This document shows positions 44,957-53,525 of a DNA stretch of 64,000 bases, piece after piece. The position numbers were made by a program, and so were the translations under genes. The notes under the pieces were generated by a model. That model saw only the letters and a list, made by a program, of their open reading frames with translations, had not been told where the DNA came from and did no database searches. The first letter of the stretch is position 1. Each line of letters starts with the position of its first letter. Location of the stretch: the NCBI RefSeq assembly GCF_035497915.1, contig NZ_DATJCS010000020.1:1-64000 (forward strand), written 5' to 3'. The stretch is from Serpens sp035497915. GTDB lineage: Bacteria; Pseudomonadota; Gammaproteobacteria; Pseudomonadales; Pseudomonadaceae.

Positions 44957-47560
44957 ATGGAACGCCATGACTGGGCCGCAGGAAGCGCGCCATCGATTTT
45001 CCGCGAGCGTCTCGTGCTGCTGCTGGAGCAGGGCAGGCGGGTGCCGCTCACCCTGCTGCTGGGCCCGCCGGGCTCCGGCAAGTCCACGGTGCTGCGCCAG
45101 TGGCTGGCCCAGCAGGGCGGCCCGCGCAAGGTCTACTGCCCGGTGCCCCGCCGCGAGGATGAACCGCGACGTTTCTTCCGGGCTCTGCTCGACGCGCTGC
45201 AGCGCCAGGTCCCCGGTTTCAGCGCCGGTGGCGCCGCGACCGGACGGCTGTTGCGCCTGCCGCCGGCGGCGCTGGGCGAATGGCTGGCGGGGCGGCTGGC
45301 GCAGGTCGACGAACCCCTGTGTCTGATCCTCGACGATTTTCAGCGCATCGGCGATGCGGACGTGCTGGCCGGGCTGGCGGCCCTGCTCGAGCGTCTGCCG
45401 GCTCAGGTGCGCCTGCTGATCGCCAGCCAGACGCGCCCGGACCTGCCGCTGGGCCGCCTGCAGGTGGCCAATCGTGTACTGCTCATCGACGCCGCCGACC
45501 TGGGTTTTTCCGCCGAGGAGGTCCAGGACCTGCAGGAGCGACTGGGCGGCGAGCGGCTCGACGAGGAGGTGCTGGCCAGCCTGCTGGCGAGCACCGAAGG
45601 CTGGGCCACCGGCGTCCTGCTGGCGCTGCGCCTGCGTGCGTTGCAGGGCGAGAATCCGCCAGCGCGCCTGGAAGGCAGCCAGGCGGGCGTCGCCGAGTTC
45701 TTCGACCAGGAGGTGCTGCGCGATCTGCCGGAGCATTGCCGGCAACTGCTGATCACCTCGGCGGTGTTCGAGCAGTTCGATGGCCCGGCCTGCGATGCGG
45801 TGCTGGGTTGCAGCGGCGCGGCCCGCCAGCTGGAGCGGCTGGCGCGGCGACAGCTGTTTCTGCTGCCGTTGCCGGAACCGGGCTGGTACCGCCACCACAC
45901 GCTGCTACGCGATTTTCTCGCCAGCCGCCTGGCCATCGAGCAGCCCGAACGGGTCGGTGACCTGCATGGCCGCGCGGCCGCCCATTTCCTGCGGCGTGGC
46001 GAGTACCAGCGGGCCGTGCGCCACGCCGCGCAAAGTGGCGATGACGCGCTGTTCCAGGCGGTGCTCGGCAGCAGTTGCGAGGCCTGGCTCGCCAATGGCG
46101 AATTCGCCGCCATCATCCACTGGCTGGGGCGTCTGCCTGAACAGCAGTTGCGCGACAACCTCCGGCTGCTGCTGTGCCTGGTCGAGGCGCTGACGCTGTC
46201 GCGGCGCTTCCACCAGGCCAGCCATCACCTGGCCCAGGCCGCCGCGCTGTCCGCCGATCCGGCCAGCCTGCGCTGCCTGGCCTTCTACCTGCAGCTGTTC
46301 CAGCACGACCGCCATTTCGCGCCCGAACCGGGCTGGGAAGACCTGACCGATGCCGCGCAGCCGCTGGCCCTGCGCGCCCGCGCGCTGGTCATCGGCGCCT
46401 ACCATCATCTGCTGGGCGGCCGCCTGGCGCGTGCCCTGCGTTGCGCCACGCAGGGCAAGGAACTGCTGGCCCAGGCCGGGCTGGCGTTCCTGGAAAGCTA
46501 CGCCGATCTGGTCATTGCCCTGTGCCACCGCCAAGCCGGGCGGGTGGCCCAGGTGCGCCGTGAGGTCAGTGCGGATTTCCAGTGCACCGACCCGCGCCAG
46601 CCGGCCTGGGTCAACCGGGCCACGGCCATGGTGGTGGCGCTCTACGAACAGAATCGCCTGGAGGCCGCCGAGCCGCTGTGCGAGCAGTTGCTGGCGCGGG
46701 TCAGTGCGTCATCGGCGACCGAGGCGATCGCCACGGTTTACCTCACCCTGTCGCGGCTGCTGTTCCGTCGCCAGGCTCTCGAACGGGCAAGCCGCCTGCT
46801 GGACCAACTGGCCGGCATGCTGCAGCTGGGGCAGTACACGCGCTTCTCCAGTCAGCTGATCCAGGAGCAGGCGCGCCAGGCCTGGTTGTCCGGACGCACG
46901 ACGCTGCTGGAGAGCCTGGTGCGTCGCTACCGGCTGGATGCGGCGCTGGCCGACGGCACCTGGGAACGGGTACGCGAGCATGACGAGTGCTGGGAACGCC
47001 GGGGGCTCGCCGTGGCCTACTGGCTGCAGGCGCGTGGCCAGTTCGCGCGTGCCGAGCGGGTGCTGCGGGTGCTGCGCGAAGCGCTGCGGCGGGGCGAATT
47101 GCGGGCGCGCCAGCTGATCGTCGAGGCCAACCTGCTGACCCTGCTGGCGCGTCAGCAGGCCGACGCCGAACAGTTGAGCGCCCTGGTCCGTCTGGTCGAG
47201 GAGCACGGCCTGGTGACCATCAACCGCTCGGTGTTCGACGAGGCGCCCGGCTTCGAGGGCGTGTTCGGCCTGCTCGACACCACGGGGCTGGATGTGCCCG
47301 ACCGCTATCGCCAACTGTTCGGGGAGTTCCTGGCGCCGCGTCCCGCCGCGCCGCGCCCCCGGCTGGCCGGCCTGCTGACCGGCAAGGAAGTGGAGATTCT
47401 CGACTGCCTGCTGCAGGGGCTGTCCAACACCCAGATCAGCGCCCGCACCGGCATCGCCCTGTCCACCACCAAGTGGCACCTGAAGAACATCTACGCGAAG
47501 CTCAACGTCGCCAACCGCACCGAGGCGATCCTCTGCGCCCGGCCGCGCTCGGTTTCCTGA
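44957..47560 (+). CDS. MalT-type LuxR-family transcriptional regulator
   Basis: This 867-residue ATP-dependent regulator (STAND class) has Walker A LLGPPGSGKSTVLR near residue 36 and a Walker B-like CLILDDFQRI near residue 122. A long alpha-helical TPR-like region (about residues 330-790) comes next. A C-terminal LuxR helix-turn-helix (LTGKEVEILDCLLQGLSNTQ; TGIALSTTKWHLKNIYAKL) closes it. Such proteins switch on a neighbouring operon when an inducer binds. The heme peroxidase gene starts 122 bases downstream on the same strand and is the likely target (inference). Confidence 0.9.
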   Translation: MERHDWAAGSAPSIFRERLVLLLEQGRRVPLTLLLGPPGSGKSTVLRQWLAQQGGPRKVYCPVPRREDEPRRFFRALLDALQRQVPGFSAGGAATGRLLRLPPAALGEWLAGRLAQVDEPLCLILDDFQRIGDADVLAGLAALLERLPAQVRLLIASQTRPDLPLGRLQVANRVLLIDAADLGFSAEEVQDLQERLGGERLDEEVLASLLASTEGWATGVLLALRLRALQGENPPARLEGSQAGVAEFFDQEVLRDLPEHCRQLLITSAVFEQFDGPACDAVLGCSGAARQLERLARRQLFLLPLPEPGWYRHHTLLRDFLASRLAIEQPERVGDLHGRAAAHFLRRGEYQRAVRHAAQSGDDALFQAVLGSSCEAWLANGEFAAIIHWLGRLPEQQLRDNLRLLLCLVEALTLSRRFHQASHHLAQAAALSADPASLRCLAFYLQLFQHDRHFAPEPGWEDLTDAAQPLALRARALVIGAYHHLLGGRLARALRCATQGKELLAQAGLAFLESYADLVIALCHRQAGRVAQVRREVSADFQCTDPRQPAWVNRATAMVVALYEQNRLEAAEPLCEQLLARVSASSATEAIATVYLTLSRLLFRRQALERASRLLDQLAGMLQLGQYTRFSSQLIQEQARQAWLSGRTTLLESLVRRYRLDAALADGTWERVREHDECWERRGLAVAYWLQARGQFARAERVLRVLREALRRGELRARQLIVEANLLTLLARQQADAEQLSALVRLVEEHGLVTINRSVFDEAPGFEGVFGLLDTTGLDVPDRYRQLFGEFLAPRPAAPRPRLAGLLTGKEVEILDCLLQGLSNTQISARTGIALSTTKWHLKNIYAKLNVANRTEAILCARPRSVS

Positions 47561-47681
47561 CGAGCTGCAGGCCCATGCGCCCTTTCCCCTCCCTGGGGAG
47601 GGGGGCAGCCCCGGCCTCCCTTCCTAAGCTGGTGCCGCCGAACCTCTCGGCACCACACAATAAAAACAAGGGAGATACTGC

Positions 47682-50426
47682 ATGTCCGTCTGGGTAACAT
47701 GGCCAGCCCTCACCAAGCTGGGAACGCTAGGCATATTCGCAGGCCTGATCACGCTCGCGATGGAGCGCGAGGCGCTGTTTGAAAACAACCTCATCGACGT
47801 AGAAAACTACGAACGTCACAACGCCGATATCACCTGCGACCCGCGAAGCGAGATCGCGCGTACCGAGGACGGCACCTGTAACATCCTGTCCAACCCATCC
47901 GAAGGTTCCGTATACATGCGCTTCAGCCGTAACGTCGGCCTAAGCGCGGCACACGCCGAAACCGACACGCTGCTGACACCCAACCCGCGAGAGGTCAGTA
48001 ACGTCCTGATGGCGCGCGACGAGTTCAAGCCCGCGCCCAGCCTCAACTTCATTGCCGCTGCATGGATCCAGTTCATGATCCACGACTGGTTCGACCACGG
48101 CCCGAACGCTGAAGCCGATCCGATTCAAGTTCCGCTGCCGGCCGGCGACCCGCTCGGCTCCGGCGCCATGTCGGTACGCCGTACCCAGGCCGACCCGACC
48201 CGCACACCGGATGAAGCCGCCCTGCCGCAGACCTTCCGCAACCACAACACCCACTGGTGGGATGGTTCGCAACTGTATGGCAGCAGCAAGGAAGCCAACG
48301 ACAAGATCCGTTCCTTCGTGGACGGCAAGCTGAAGGTCGATGCCAACAACCGTCTGCCGCGCGAGTTTGTCAGCGGCAAGCCGGTCACCGGCTTCAACGA
48401 GAACTGGTGGCTGGGCCTGAGCATGCTGCACCACCTGTTCACCCTGGAACACAACACCATTGCCGACCGCCTCAAGAGCCGCTACCCGGACAAGGATGAT
48501 CAGTGGCTGTATGACAAGGCCCGCCTGATCAACTCCGCGTTGATGGCCAAGATCCACACCGTGGAATGGACGCCGGCGGTGATCGCCAACCCGGTGACCG
48601 AGCGCGCCATGTACTCCAACTGGTGGGGTCTGCTGGGTCAGGGCGGCCCGCGCAGCGACTTCCAGGAGGAAGTCCGCAAGCTGCGTGAGGACCTGGCCAA
48701 GTCCGATTCCTTCATCAAACGCATCCTGGGCTTTGACCCGAACGTCTCCGACGGTGTAGGCAATAGCTCCATCGACCATGCACTGACCGGCATCGTTGGC
48801 TCGGCCGCCACCAACAACTACGGCGTGCCGTTCAGCCTGTCGGAGGAATTCGTCGCGGTTTACCGCATGCACCCGCTGATGCGCGACAACATCGAGGTGT
48901 ATGACATCGGTTCGAATCTGGCTTCGCGCACCATTCCGTTGCAGAACGCCATCGACCGCGAGGCTGAGAACCTGCTGGCCGCCGAGCGTCCGGAGCGTCT
49001 CTGGTACTCCTTCGGCATCACCAACCCCGGTTCGCTGACCCTCAACAACTACCCAGGCTTCCTGCGCGACTTGTCTCTGCCGCTGGTTGGCAACGTCGAC
49101 ATGGCGACCATCGATGTGCTGCGTGACCGCGAGCGTGGCGTGCCGCGCTACAACGAGTTCCGTCGCCAGATCGGTCTGAACCCGATCACCAAGTTTGAGG
49201 ATCTGACCAAGGATCCGGAAACCCTGGCCAACCTGAAGCGCCTGTACAACAACGATATCGAGCAGATCGATGCGCTGGTCGGCCAGTTGGCCGAAACGGT
49301 GCGCCCGGATGGCTTCGCCTTCGGTGAAACCGCGTTCCAGATCTTCATCTCCGCAGCCTCGCGCCGCCTGATGGCTGACCGCTTCTACACCCAGGACTAC
49401 CGGCCCGAGGTCTACACCCAGGAAGGTATCGACTGGGTCGAGCACACCACCATGGTGGACGTGCTGAAGCGTCACAATCCCCAGCTGAACGGCAGCCTGG
49501 TGGGCGTCGACAACGCGTTCAAGCCCTGGGGCCTGAACATTCCGGCGGACTACGAAAGCTGGCCGGCGGCCAACAAGATGGAGAATCTCTGGGTCAACGG
49601 CGCTCTGCGTACCCAGTACAAGGACGGCGAGCTGCCCCCGCTGGTGCCGGTGGATGTCGGCGGCCTGATCGGCACCATCCTGTGGGACAAGGTGAAGAAG
49701 CGCACCGACGTGGCGCCGGTGGGTTACTCCAAGCCGATCCACCCCCACGGCGTGATGGCCAAGGTGCGTTTCGTGCCGACCGCCAACAACGGCTACACCG
49801 GCCTGTTCCAGGGTTCCGACCACAGCCTGCTGCGTCTGTCGGTCACTGGCGATCCGGCCGACCGTGGCTTCGCGCCGGGCCTGGCCTGGAAGGCCTTCGT
49901 GGACGGCAAGCCGTCGGAGAACGTCTCGGCGCTGTACACGCTGTCCGGCCAGGGCGGCAACCACGACTTCTTCGCCAATGAGCTGTCGCAGTTCGTGCAG
50001 ACCGAAGCCAACGAAACCCTGGGCACCACGATCCTGTTCTCGGCGGTCACCCTGAAGCCGACCCTGCTGCGGGTCGACGACATGGCCAAGGTGAAGCAGG
50101 ACGGCACCGCCGTCGCCACGCCCAAGGCGCCCACGCAGATCTACTTCGTGCCGCGCGCCGAGGTGAAGTCGCGCTTCGCGCAAACCCCGCACGATTTCCG
50201 TGAGGATCTGGCCAGCATCGCGGAAGGCACCAAGGTGTACGACGTCTACGCCACCTCGATGGACATCAAGACCTCCATCTTCCCGTCGCTGAACACCCGC
50301 TACGCCAACGAGCGTCGCAGCAGTGCGCGCAAGATCGGCGAGATCGAACTGGCCTCGCCCTTCATTGCCTCGGCGTTCGGCGACAACGGTGTGTTCTTCA
50401 AGCACCAGCGTAACGAAGACAAGTAA
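47682..50426 (+). CDS. Animal-type heme peroxidase, fatty-acid dioxygenase-like, with extra C-terminal domain
   Basis: This 914-residue protein has a weak N-terminal hydrophobic stretch (residues 12-26). The heme peroxidase domain has the distal histidine at about residue 134 (WIQFMIHDWFDHG), the HNTIADRL signature near 257, and the proximal histidine near 397 in EEFVAVYRMHPLM. The tyrosine three residues before that histidine is kept, as in plant alpha-dioxygenases and cyclooxygenases. There it makes the radical that attacks a fatty acid, which points to fatty-acid oxygenation more than simple peroxidase action. Residues about 640-900 form a further domain (LLRLSVTGDPADRGFAPGLA; GGNHDFFANELSQ) that may be related to catalase. 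The substrate is unknown. It ends in a terminator. Confidence 0.85.
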   Translation: MSVWVTWPALTKLGTLGIFAGLITLAMEREALFENNLIDVENYERHNADITCDPRSEIARTEDGTCNILSNPSEGSVYMRFSRNVGLSAAHAETDTLLTPNPREVSNVLMARDEFKPAPSLNFIAAAWIQFMIHDWFDHGPNAEADPIQVPLPAGDPLGSGAMSVRRTQADPTRTPDEAALPQTFRNHNTHWWDGSQLYGSSKEANDKIRSFVDGKLKVDANNRLPREFVSGKPVTGFNENWWLGLSMLHHLFTLEHNTIADRLKSRYPDKDDQWLYDKARLINSALMAKIHTVEWTPAVIANPVTERAMYSNWWGLLGQGGPRSDFQEEVRKLREDLAKSDSFIKRILGFDPNVSDGVGNSSIDHALTGIVGSAATNNYGVPFSLSEEFVAVYRMHPLMRDNIEVYDIGSNLASRTIPLQNAIDREAENLLAAERPERLWYSFGITNPGSLTLNNYPGFLRDLSLPLVGNVDMATIDVLRDRERGVPRYNEFRRQIGLNPITKFEDLTKDPETLANLKRLYNNDIEQIDALVGQLAETVRPDGFAFGETAFQIFISAASRRLMADRFYTQDYRPEVYTQEGIDWVEHTTMVDVLKRHNPQLNGSLVGVDNAFKPWGLNIPADYESWPAANKMENLWVNGALRTQYKDGELPPLVPVDVGGLIGTILWDKVKKRTDVAPVGYSKPIHPHGVMAKVRFVPTANNGYTGLFQGSDHSLLRLSVTGDPADRGFAPGLAWKAFVDGKPSENVSALYTLSGQGGNHDFFANELSQFVQTEANETLGTTILFSAVTLKPTLLRVDDMAKVKQDGTAVATPKAPTQIYFVPRAEVKSRFAQTPHDFREDLASIAEGTKVYDVYATSMDIKTSIFPSLNTRYANERRSSARKIGEIELASPFIASAFGDNGVFFKHQRNEDK

Positions 50427-50444
50427 GGCGTCACGCAGTACCCC

Positions 50445-50474
50445 AAAGCCCCGGCAATGCCGGGGCTTTCTTAT
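50445..50474 (+). terminator. Terminator after the heme peroxidase gene
   Basis: AAAGCCCCGGC-AAT-GCCGGGGCTTT has an 11-bp stem with a TTTCTT tail, 18 bases after the stop. Confidence 0.9.
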
Positions 50475-50507
50475 GGGCGGTGATTGTTATCGGCCGGGCT
50501 GGTGTCC

Positions 50508-50714
50508 CTGTGGGGCCGGCTTTACGCCGGCCGGCGGAGTTCCGGCCAGCAGCCAGGGTAGGGTTCTCAACCCCGTCGGCCGGGATAAACCTAGCCCCAC
50601 AAGGTTCGGTGGGGCGGCAGACTGTGGGGCCGGCTTTACGCCGGCCAGGGGGGCCAGCTTCAGCGCCGCAGTTCCGCACTCAACCCCGCCGGCCGGGGTA
50701 AACCCGGCCCCACA
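50508..50714. repeat. Two tandem REP-like units (GGGCCGGCTTTACGCCGGCC family)
   Basis: Units at 50508-50601 and 50623-50714 each begin TGTGGGGCCGGCTTTACGCC and end with a CGGCCGGGRTAAACC...CCCCACA inverted partner. The same pair is found at 16126-16226. They fill the gap between the convergent peroxidase and gspD genes. Confidence 0.8.
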
Positions 50715-50760
50715 GGCGTTCGGCGTGGACGGGAAGCGCCGTGGCGCCGGGGGGCGGTAA

Positions 50761-52686
50761 CTATTGCTGCCGCAGATCCACCGGCCGCTCACCCAGGCCA
50801 TCGAACAGCAGGTGCTCGCTGGGCGGCAGCACGGCGTTGCGGTCGCCGTTGCCGAGCACGCGGATGTCGCCGTATTTGCGACCGGACAGCGCCGCCAGGC
50901 CGGCGGCATCGCGGACCACGCTGGGGCGCAGGAACACCATCAGGTTGCGCTTGACATGCGTGTCCTTGGTGGAGCGGAACAGGCGGCCGAGCAGCGGGAT
51001 GTCGCCGAGCAGTGGCACCTTGGATTCGCTGCGCGTCACGTCGTCCTGGATCAGTCCGCCGAGCACCACCACCTGGCCGTCCTCGGCAAGGATGGTGCTC
51101 TTGATGGCGCGCTTGTTGGTGATCAGGTCGACCGCCCGCGCGGTCAGGCTGGCGCTCGGGGCGATGGAGGAGATTTCCTGTTCGATCTCCAGGCGCAGGG
51201 TGGCGCCCTCGTTGATGTGCGGGGTGACCTTGAGGGTAACGCCGATATCCTGCCGCTCGATGGTGGTGAATGGATTGCCGGCGCCGGAGGCATCGGTGGT
51301 GTAGGAACCGGTCTGGAAGGGCACGTTCTGGCCGACGAGGATTTCCGCGCGCTGGTTGTCCAGGGTCAGCAGGCTCGGCGTGGACAGCAGGTTGCTCTTG
51401 CTGTTCGACGACAGCGCGGTGATCAGCGCGCCGAAGCTGTCGGTGCCCAGGCCGATGATGGCGCCGTCCGGCAGGTTTTCCGGCACGCTTTCGTCCTGCA
51501 GGCTCTGCAGCAGGGAGCCGACCGACAGGCCGGTGTTGGCGAAGTTCACCCCGCCGAGCCCGCCGGTGCTGCCACGCGCATCGATGGCCCACTGCACGCC
51601 CAGGGCGTCGGCGATGTCGCCGGACACCTCGACAATCGCCGCCTCCACCAGTACCTGGGCGCGCGGCACATCGAGCTGGCGCACGACGTCCTCCAGCGTG
51701 TTCACCGTTTCCGGCTCGGCCAGCAGGATCAGCGCGTTGAGGCTTTCATCGGCGCGGATCAGCATGTTGTTCGGGCGGCTGGCCGCCGCTGCGCCGCCGC
51801 CTTCCGGGCTGGCCAGGCCCGCCGCCAGTTCGCCGAGGGTGGCGGCCAGGGTCTTGGCATCGTTGTGGCGCAGGCGAATCACCCGGGTGTTGGCCGAACG
51901 CACGCTGGGTGTGTCCAGCGCCCTGGCCATGGTGGCCAGCTTGACGCGTGCCGCCGGCGGGCCGAGCAGGATCAGGCGGTTGGTGCGCCCATCGGCGATC
52001 ACCTGGGTGCCGCTGGCACCACCGGCCTGGCCACGGGCGATGGCGGCGTTGAGGGTTTCCGCCGCGTCCATTACCCAGGCGTGCCGCAGGTCGAGCACGC
52101 TGTAGTCCTTCTCGTTCTTCTGGTCCAGCTGGCGGATCAGCTCCTCCAGGCGGGCGATGTTGGCCCGGCGGTCGCTGATGATCAGCGCGTTGCTGCTGGG
52201 CACGGCCGCCAGGTGGCCGTACTGCGGCACCAGCGGACGGATCAGCGGCAGCAGCTCGCTGGCGGCGTTGTGCTGCACCTGGATCAGGCGGGTCTCCAGC
52301 TGGTCGGCCAGTGCCGCCGGCGCGCCGGCTTCGGCCTTGGCGTCGGCGTTGGGCACGATGCGCGCCTGGTCACCCTGCTGGATAACGGTGAAGCCATGGG
52401 TGGACATCACCGAGAGAAACAGCTGGTAGGCCTCGCGGCTCGACAGGCGCGCCTGGGAGACCACACTCACCTGGCCCTTGACGCGTGGGTCGACGATGAA
52501 GGTTTCTCCGGTGATTTCCGCCACCTGGTCGATGAATTCGCGGATGTCGGCATCCTTGAGGTTGATGGTCCAGTAGTCGGCGGGCTGGCCATCCGCGACG
52601 GGGGCTGTCTGGGCCACGGCGGACAGGGAAAGGAACGAAGCCAGCAGCAGGCCGGCCAGGCGTAGGGCGAGGGGAGAGCGCGGCAT
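50761..52686 (-). CDS. gspD: Type II secretion outer membrane secretin GspD (XcpQ)
   Basis: This 641-residue secretin has a signal peptide of about 25 residues (ending AVA). N0 to N3 domains follow (YWTINLKDADIREFIDQVAE at the N-terminus; repeated ANxARLEELIRQLD-type motifs). The secretin core has VEAAIVEVSGDIADALGVQW and VPLLGDIPLLGRLF. It forms the outer membrane channel. It follows gspC by three bases on the minus strand, divergent from gspE-M, which is the layout of the xcpPQ/xcpR-Z locus of P. aeruginosa. Confidence 0.94.
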   Translation of the reverse strand: MPRSPLALRLAGLLLASFLSLSAVAQTAPVADGQPADYWTINLKDADIREFIDQVAEITGETFIVDPRVKGQVSVVSQARLSSREAYQLFLSVMSTHGFTVIQQGDQARIVPNADAKAEAGAPAALADQLETRLIQVQHNAASELLPLIRPLVPQYGHLAAVPSSNALIISDRRANIARLEELIRQLDQKNEKDYSVLDLRHAWVMDAAETLNAAIARGQAGGASGTQVIADGRTNRLILLGPPAARVKLATMARALDTPSVRSANTRVIRLRHNDAKTLAATLGELAAGLASPEGGGAAAASRPNNMLIRADESLNALILLAEPETVNTLEDVVRQLDVPRAQVLVEAAIVEVSGDIADALGVQWAIDARGSTGGLGGVNFANTGLSVGSLLQSLQDESVPENLPDGAIIGLGTDSFGALITALSSNSKSNLLSTPSLLTLDNQRAEILVGQNVPFQTGSYTTDASGAGNPFTTIERQDIGVTLKVTPHINEGATLRLEIEQEISSIAPSASLTARAVDLITNKRAIKSTILAEDGQVVVLGGLIQDDVTRSESKVPLLGDIPLLGRLFRSTKDTHVKRNLMVFLRPSVVRDAAGLAALSGRKYGDIRVLGNGDRNAVLPPSEHLLFDGLGERPVDLRQQ

Positions 52687-52689
52687 CGG

Positions 52690-53355
52690 TCAGTCGCTTT
52701 GCGTGGGGGAGTCGGTAGGAGGCGCAAGCACTGCAGCCTCGGCGGTGTTGCCCTGGATGCGCTGGCGCAGGGTGGCCATGCGTTCGCGCAGTTGTCTGAA
52801 ACGTTCTTCCTGCAGCACGGCCAGCTGTTCGCTGCTGGCGGCCGGGGCCTCGGCCGCTGCCGAGGCGGGGACGGCGGAGACGCCGCTGCCGGCAAGCGCC
52901 TGGCGGCGGCGGGGGAAGGGCAGGGTTTCCAGTTGGCCGTTGCGGTCGATTTCCACCCGATCCGGGTAGACCGCATGCAGACGCACGCCGGGGTCCAGCT
53001 GGCTGTTCACCGTCTGGCGCCGGGCCGGACCGCCATCGCGCTGGATGATGGCGCTGGAGCGCGTCGGGTCCGGATGCACGAAGCTGCCATGCAGGGTCAG
53101 GCGCAGGGTGGTGGCGGGTGGCGCCACCGGTGCGGCGCGGGGCGGCAGGCCGAACAGATTGGCCAGCTGTTGCGGCGCGAGACTGGCGACCGGCGCCTGC
53201 GGGCGGGGTGTGGCGACCACCGGCTCGCTGCGCAGCAGGTTCAGCCAGACGGTACCGCGCCAGGCCAGGTGAATGGCGGTGCCCAGCAGCAGGACGATGG
53301 CGAGCAGAAGCGGGGCCTGCGGCGACCACCAGTGCGCATTGCCGAATCGGGACAA
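52690..53355 (-). CDS. gspC: Type II secretion protein GspC (XcpP)
   Basis: This inner membrane protein of about 221 residues links the secretin to the inner membrane platform. It has one N-terminal helix (LLLAIVLLLGTAIHLAW), a periplasmic homology region (LFGLPPRAAP; LRLTLHGSFVHPDPTRSSAI) and a C-terminal coiled coil (LQEERFRQLRERMATLRQRI) instead of a PDZ domain, as in XcpP. The start is taken as TTG at 53355, because GGGAG stands at the right distance. The longer frame to 53433 lacks a ribosome site. Confidence 0.85.
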   Translation of the reverse strand: MSRFGNAHWWSPQAPLLLAIVLLLGTAIHLAWRGTVWLNLLRSEPVVATPRPQAPVASLAPQQLANLFGLPPRAAPVAPPATTLRLTLHGSFVHPDPTRSSAIIQRDGGPARRQTVNSQLDPGVRLHAVYPDRVEIDRNGQLETLPFPRRRQALAGSGVSAVPASAAAEAPAASSEQLAVLQEERFRQLRERMATLRQRIQGNTAEAAVLAPPTDSPTQSD

Positions 53356-53525
53356 GAAAGGCTCCCTGCACGTGTTCTTGTTATGGGTCCGTGGGTGGCG
53401 AATCGAGCATAGACGGCCGTCGTAGAGCGACAAGCCGAACTTTGGGCGAGTCGCACGGCGGTGCGCGAACGGGCGGCGAAAAATCGTCTAGACCCTATAG
53501 GCCATGCCTGTCGAGGGACCGACCG
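53356..53525. promoter_or_regulatory. Divergent promoter region of the type II secretion operons
   Basis: This 170-base gap lies between the gspCD and gspE-M operons and should hold both promoters. In P. aeruginosa this region is under quorum-sensing control. I see no clear lux-type box here. A CTATAGG -10-like element lies near 53495 facing gspE. Confidence 0.45.

Noticed and set aside
47940..50405. Minus-strand open frame of 821 codons opposite the heme peroxidase gene
   Set aside because: Antisense shadow with no recognisable domain; the plus-strand gene has catalytic motifs, ribosome site and terminator.
53356..53525. Possible quorum-sensing (lux-type) box between gspC and gspE
   Set aside because: Known for the P. 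aeruginosa locus, but no convincing dyad with the expected half-sites can be seen here.
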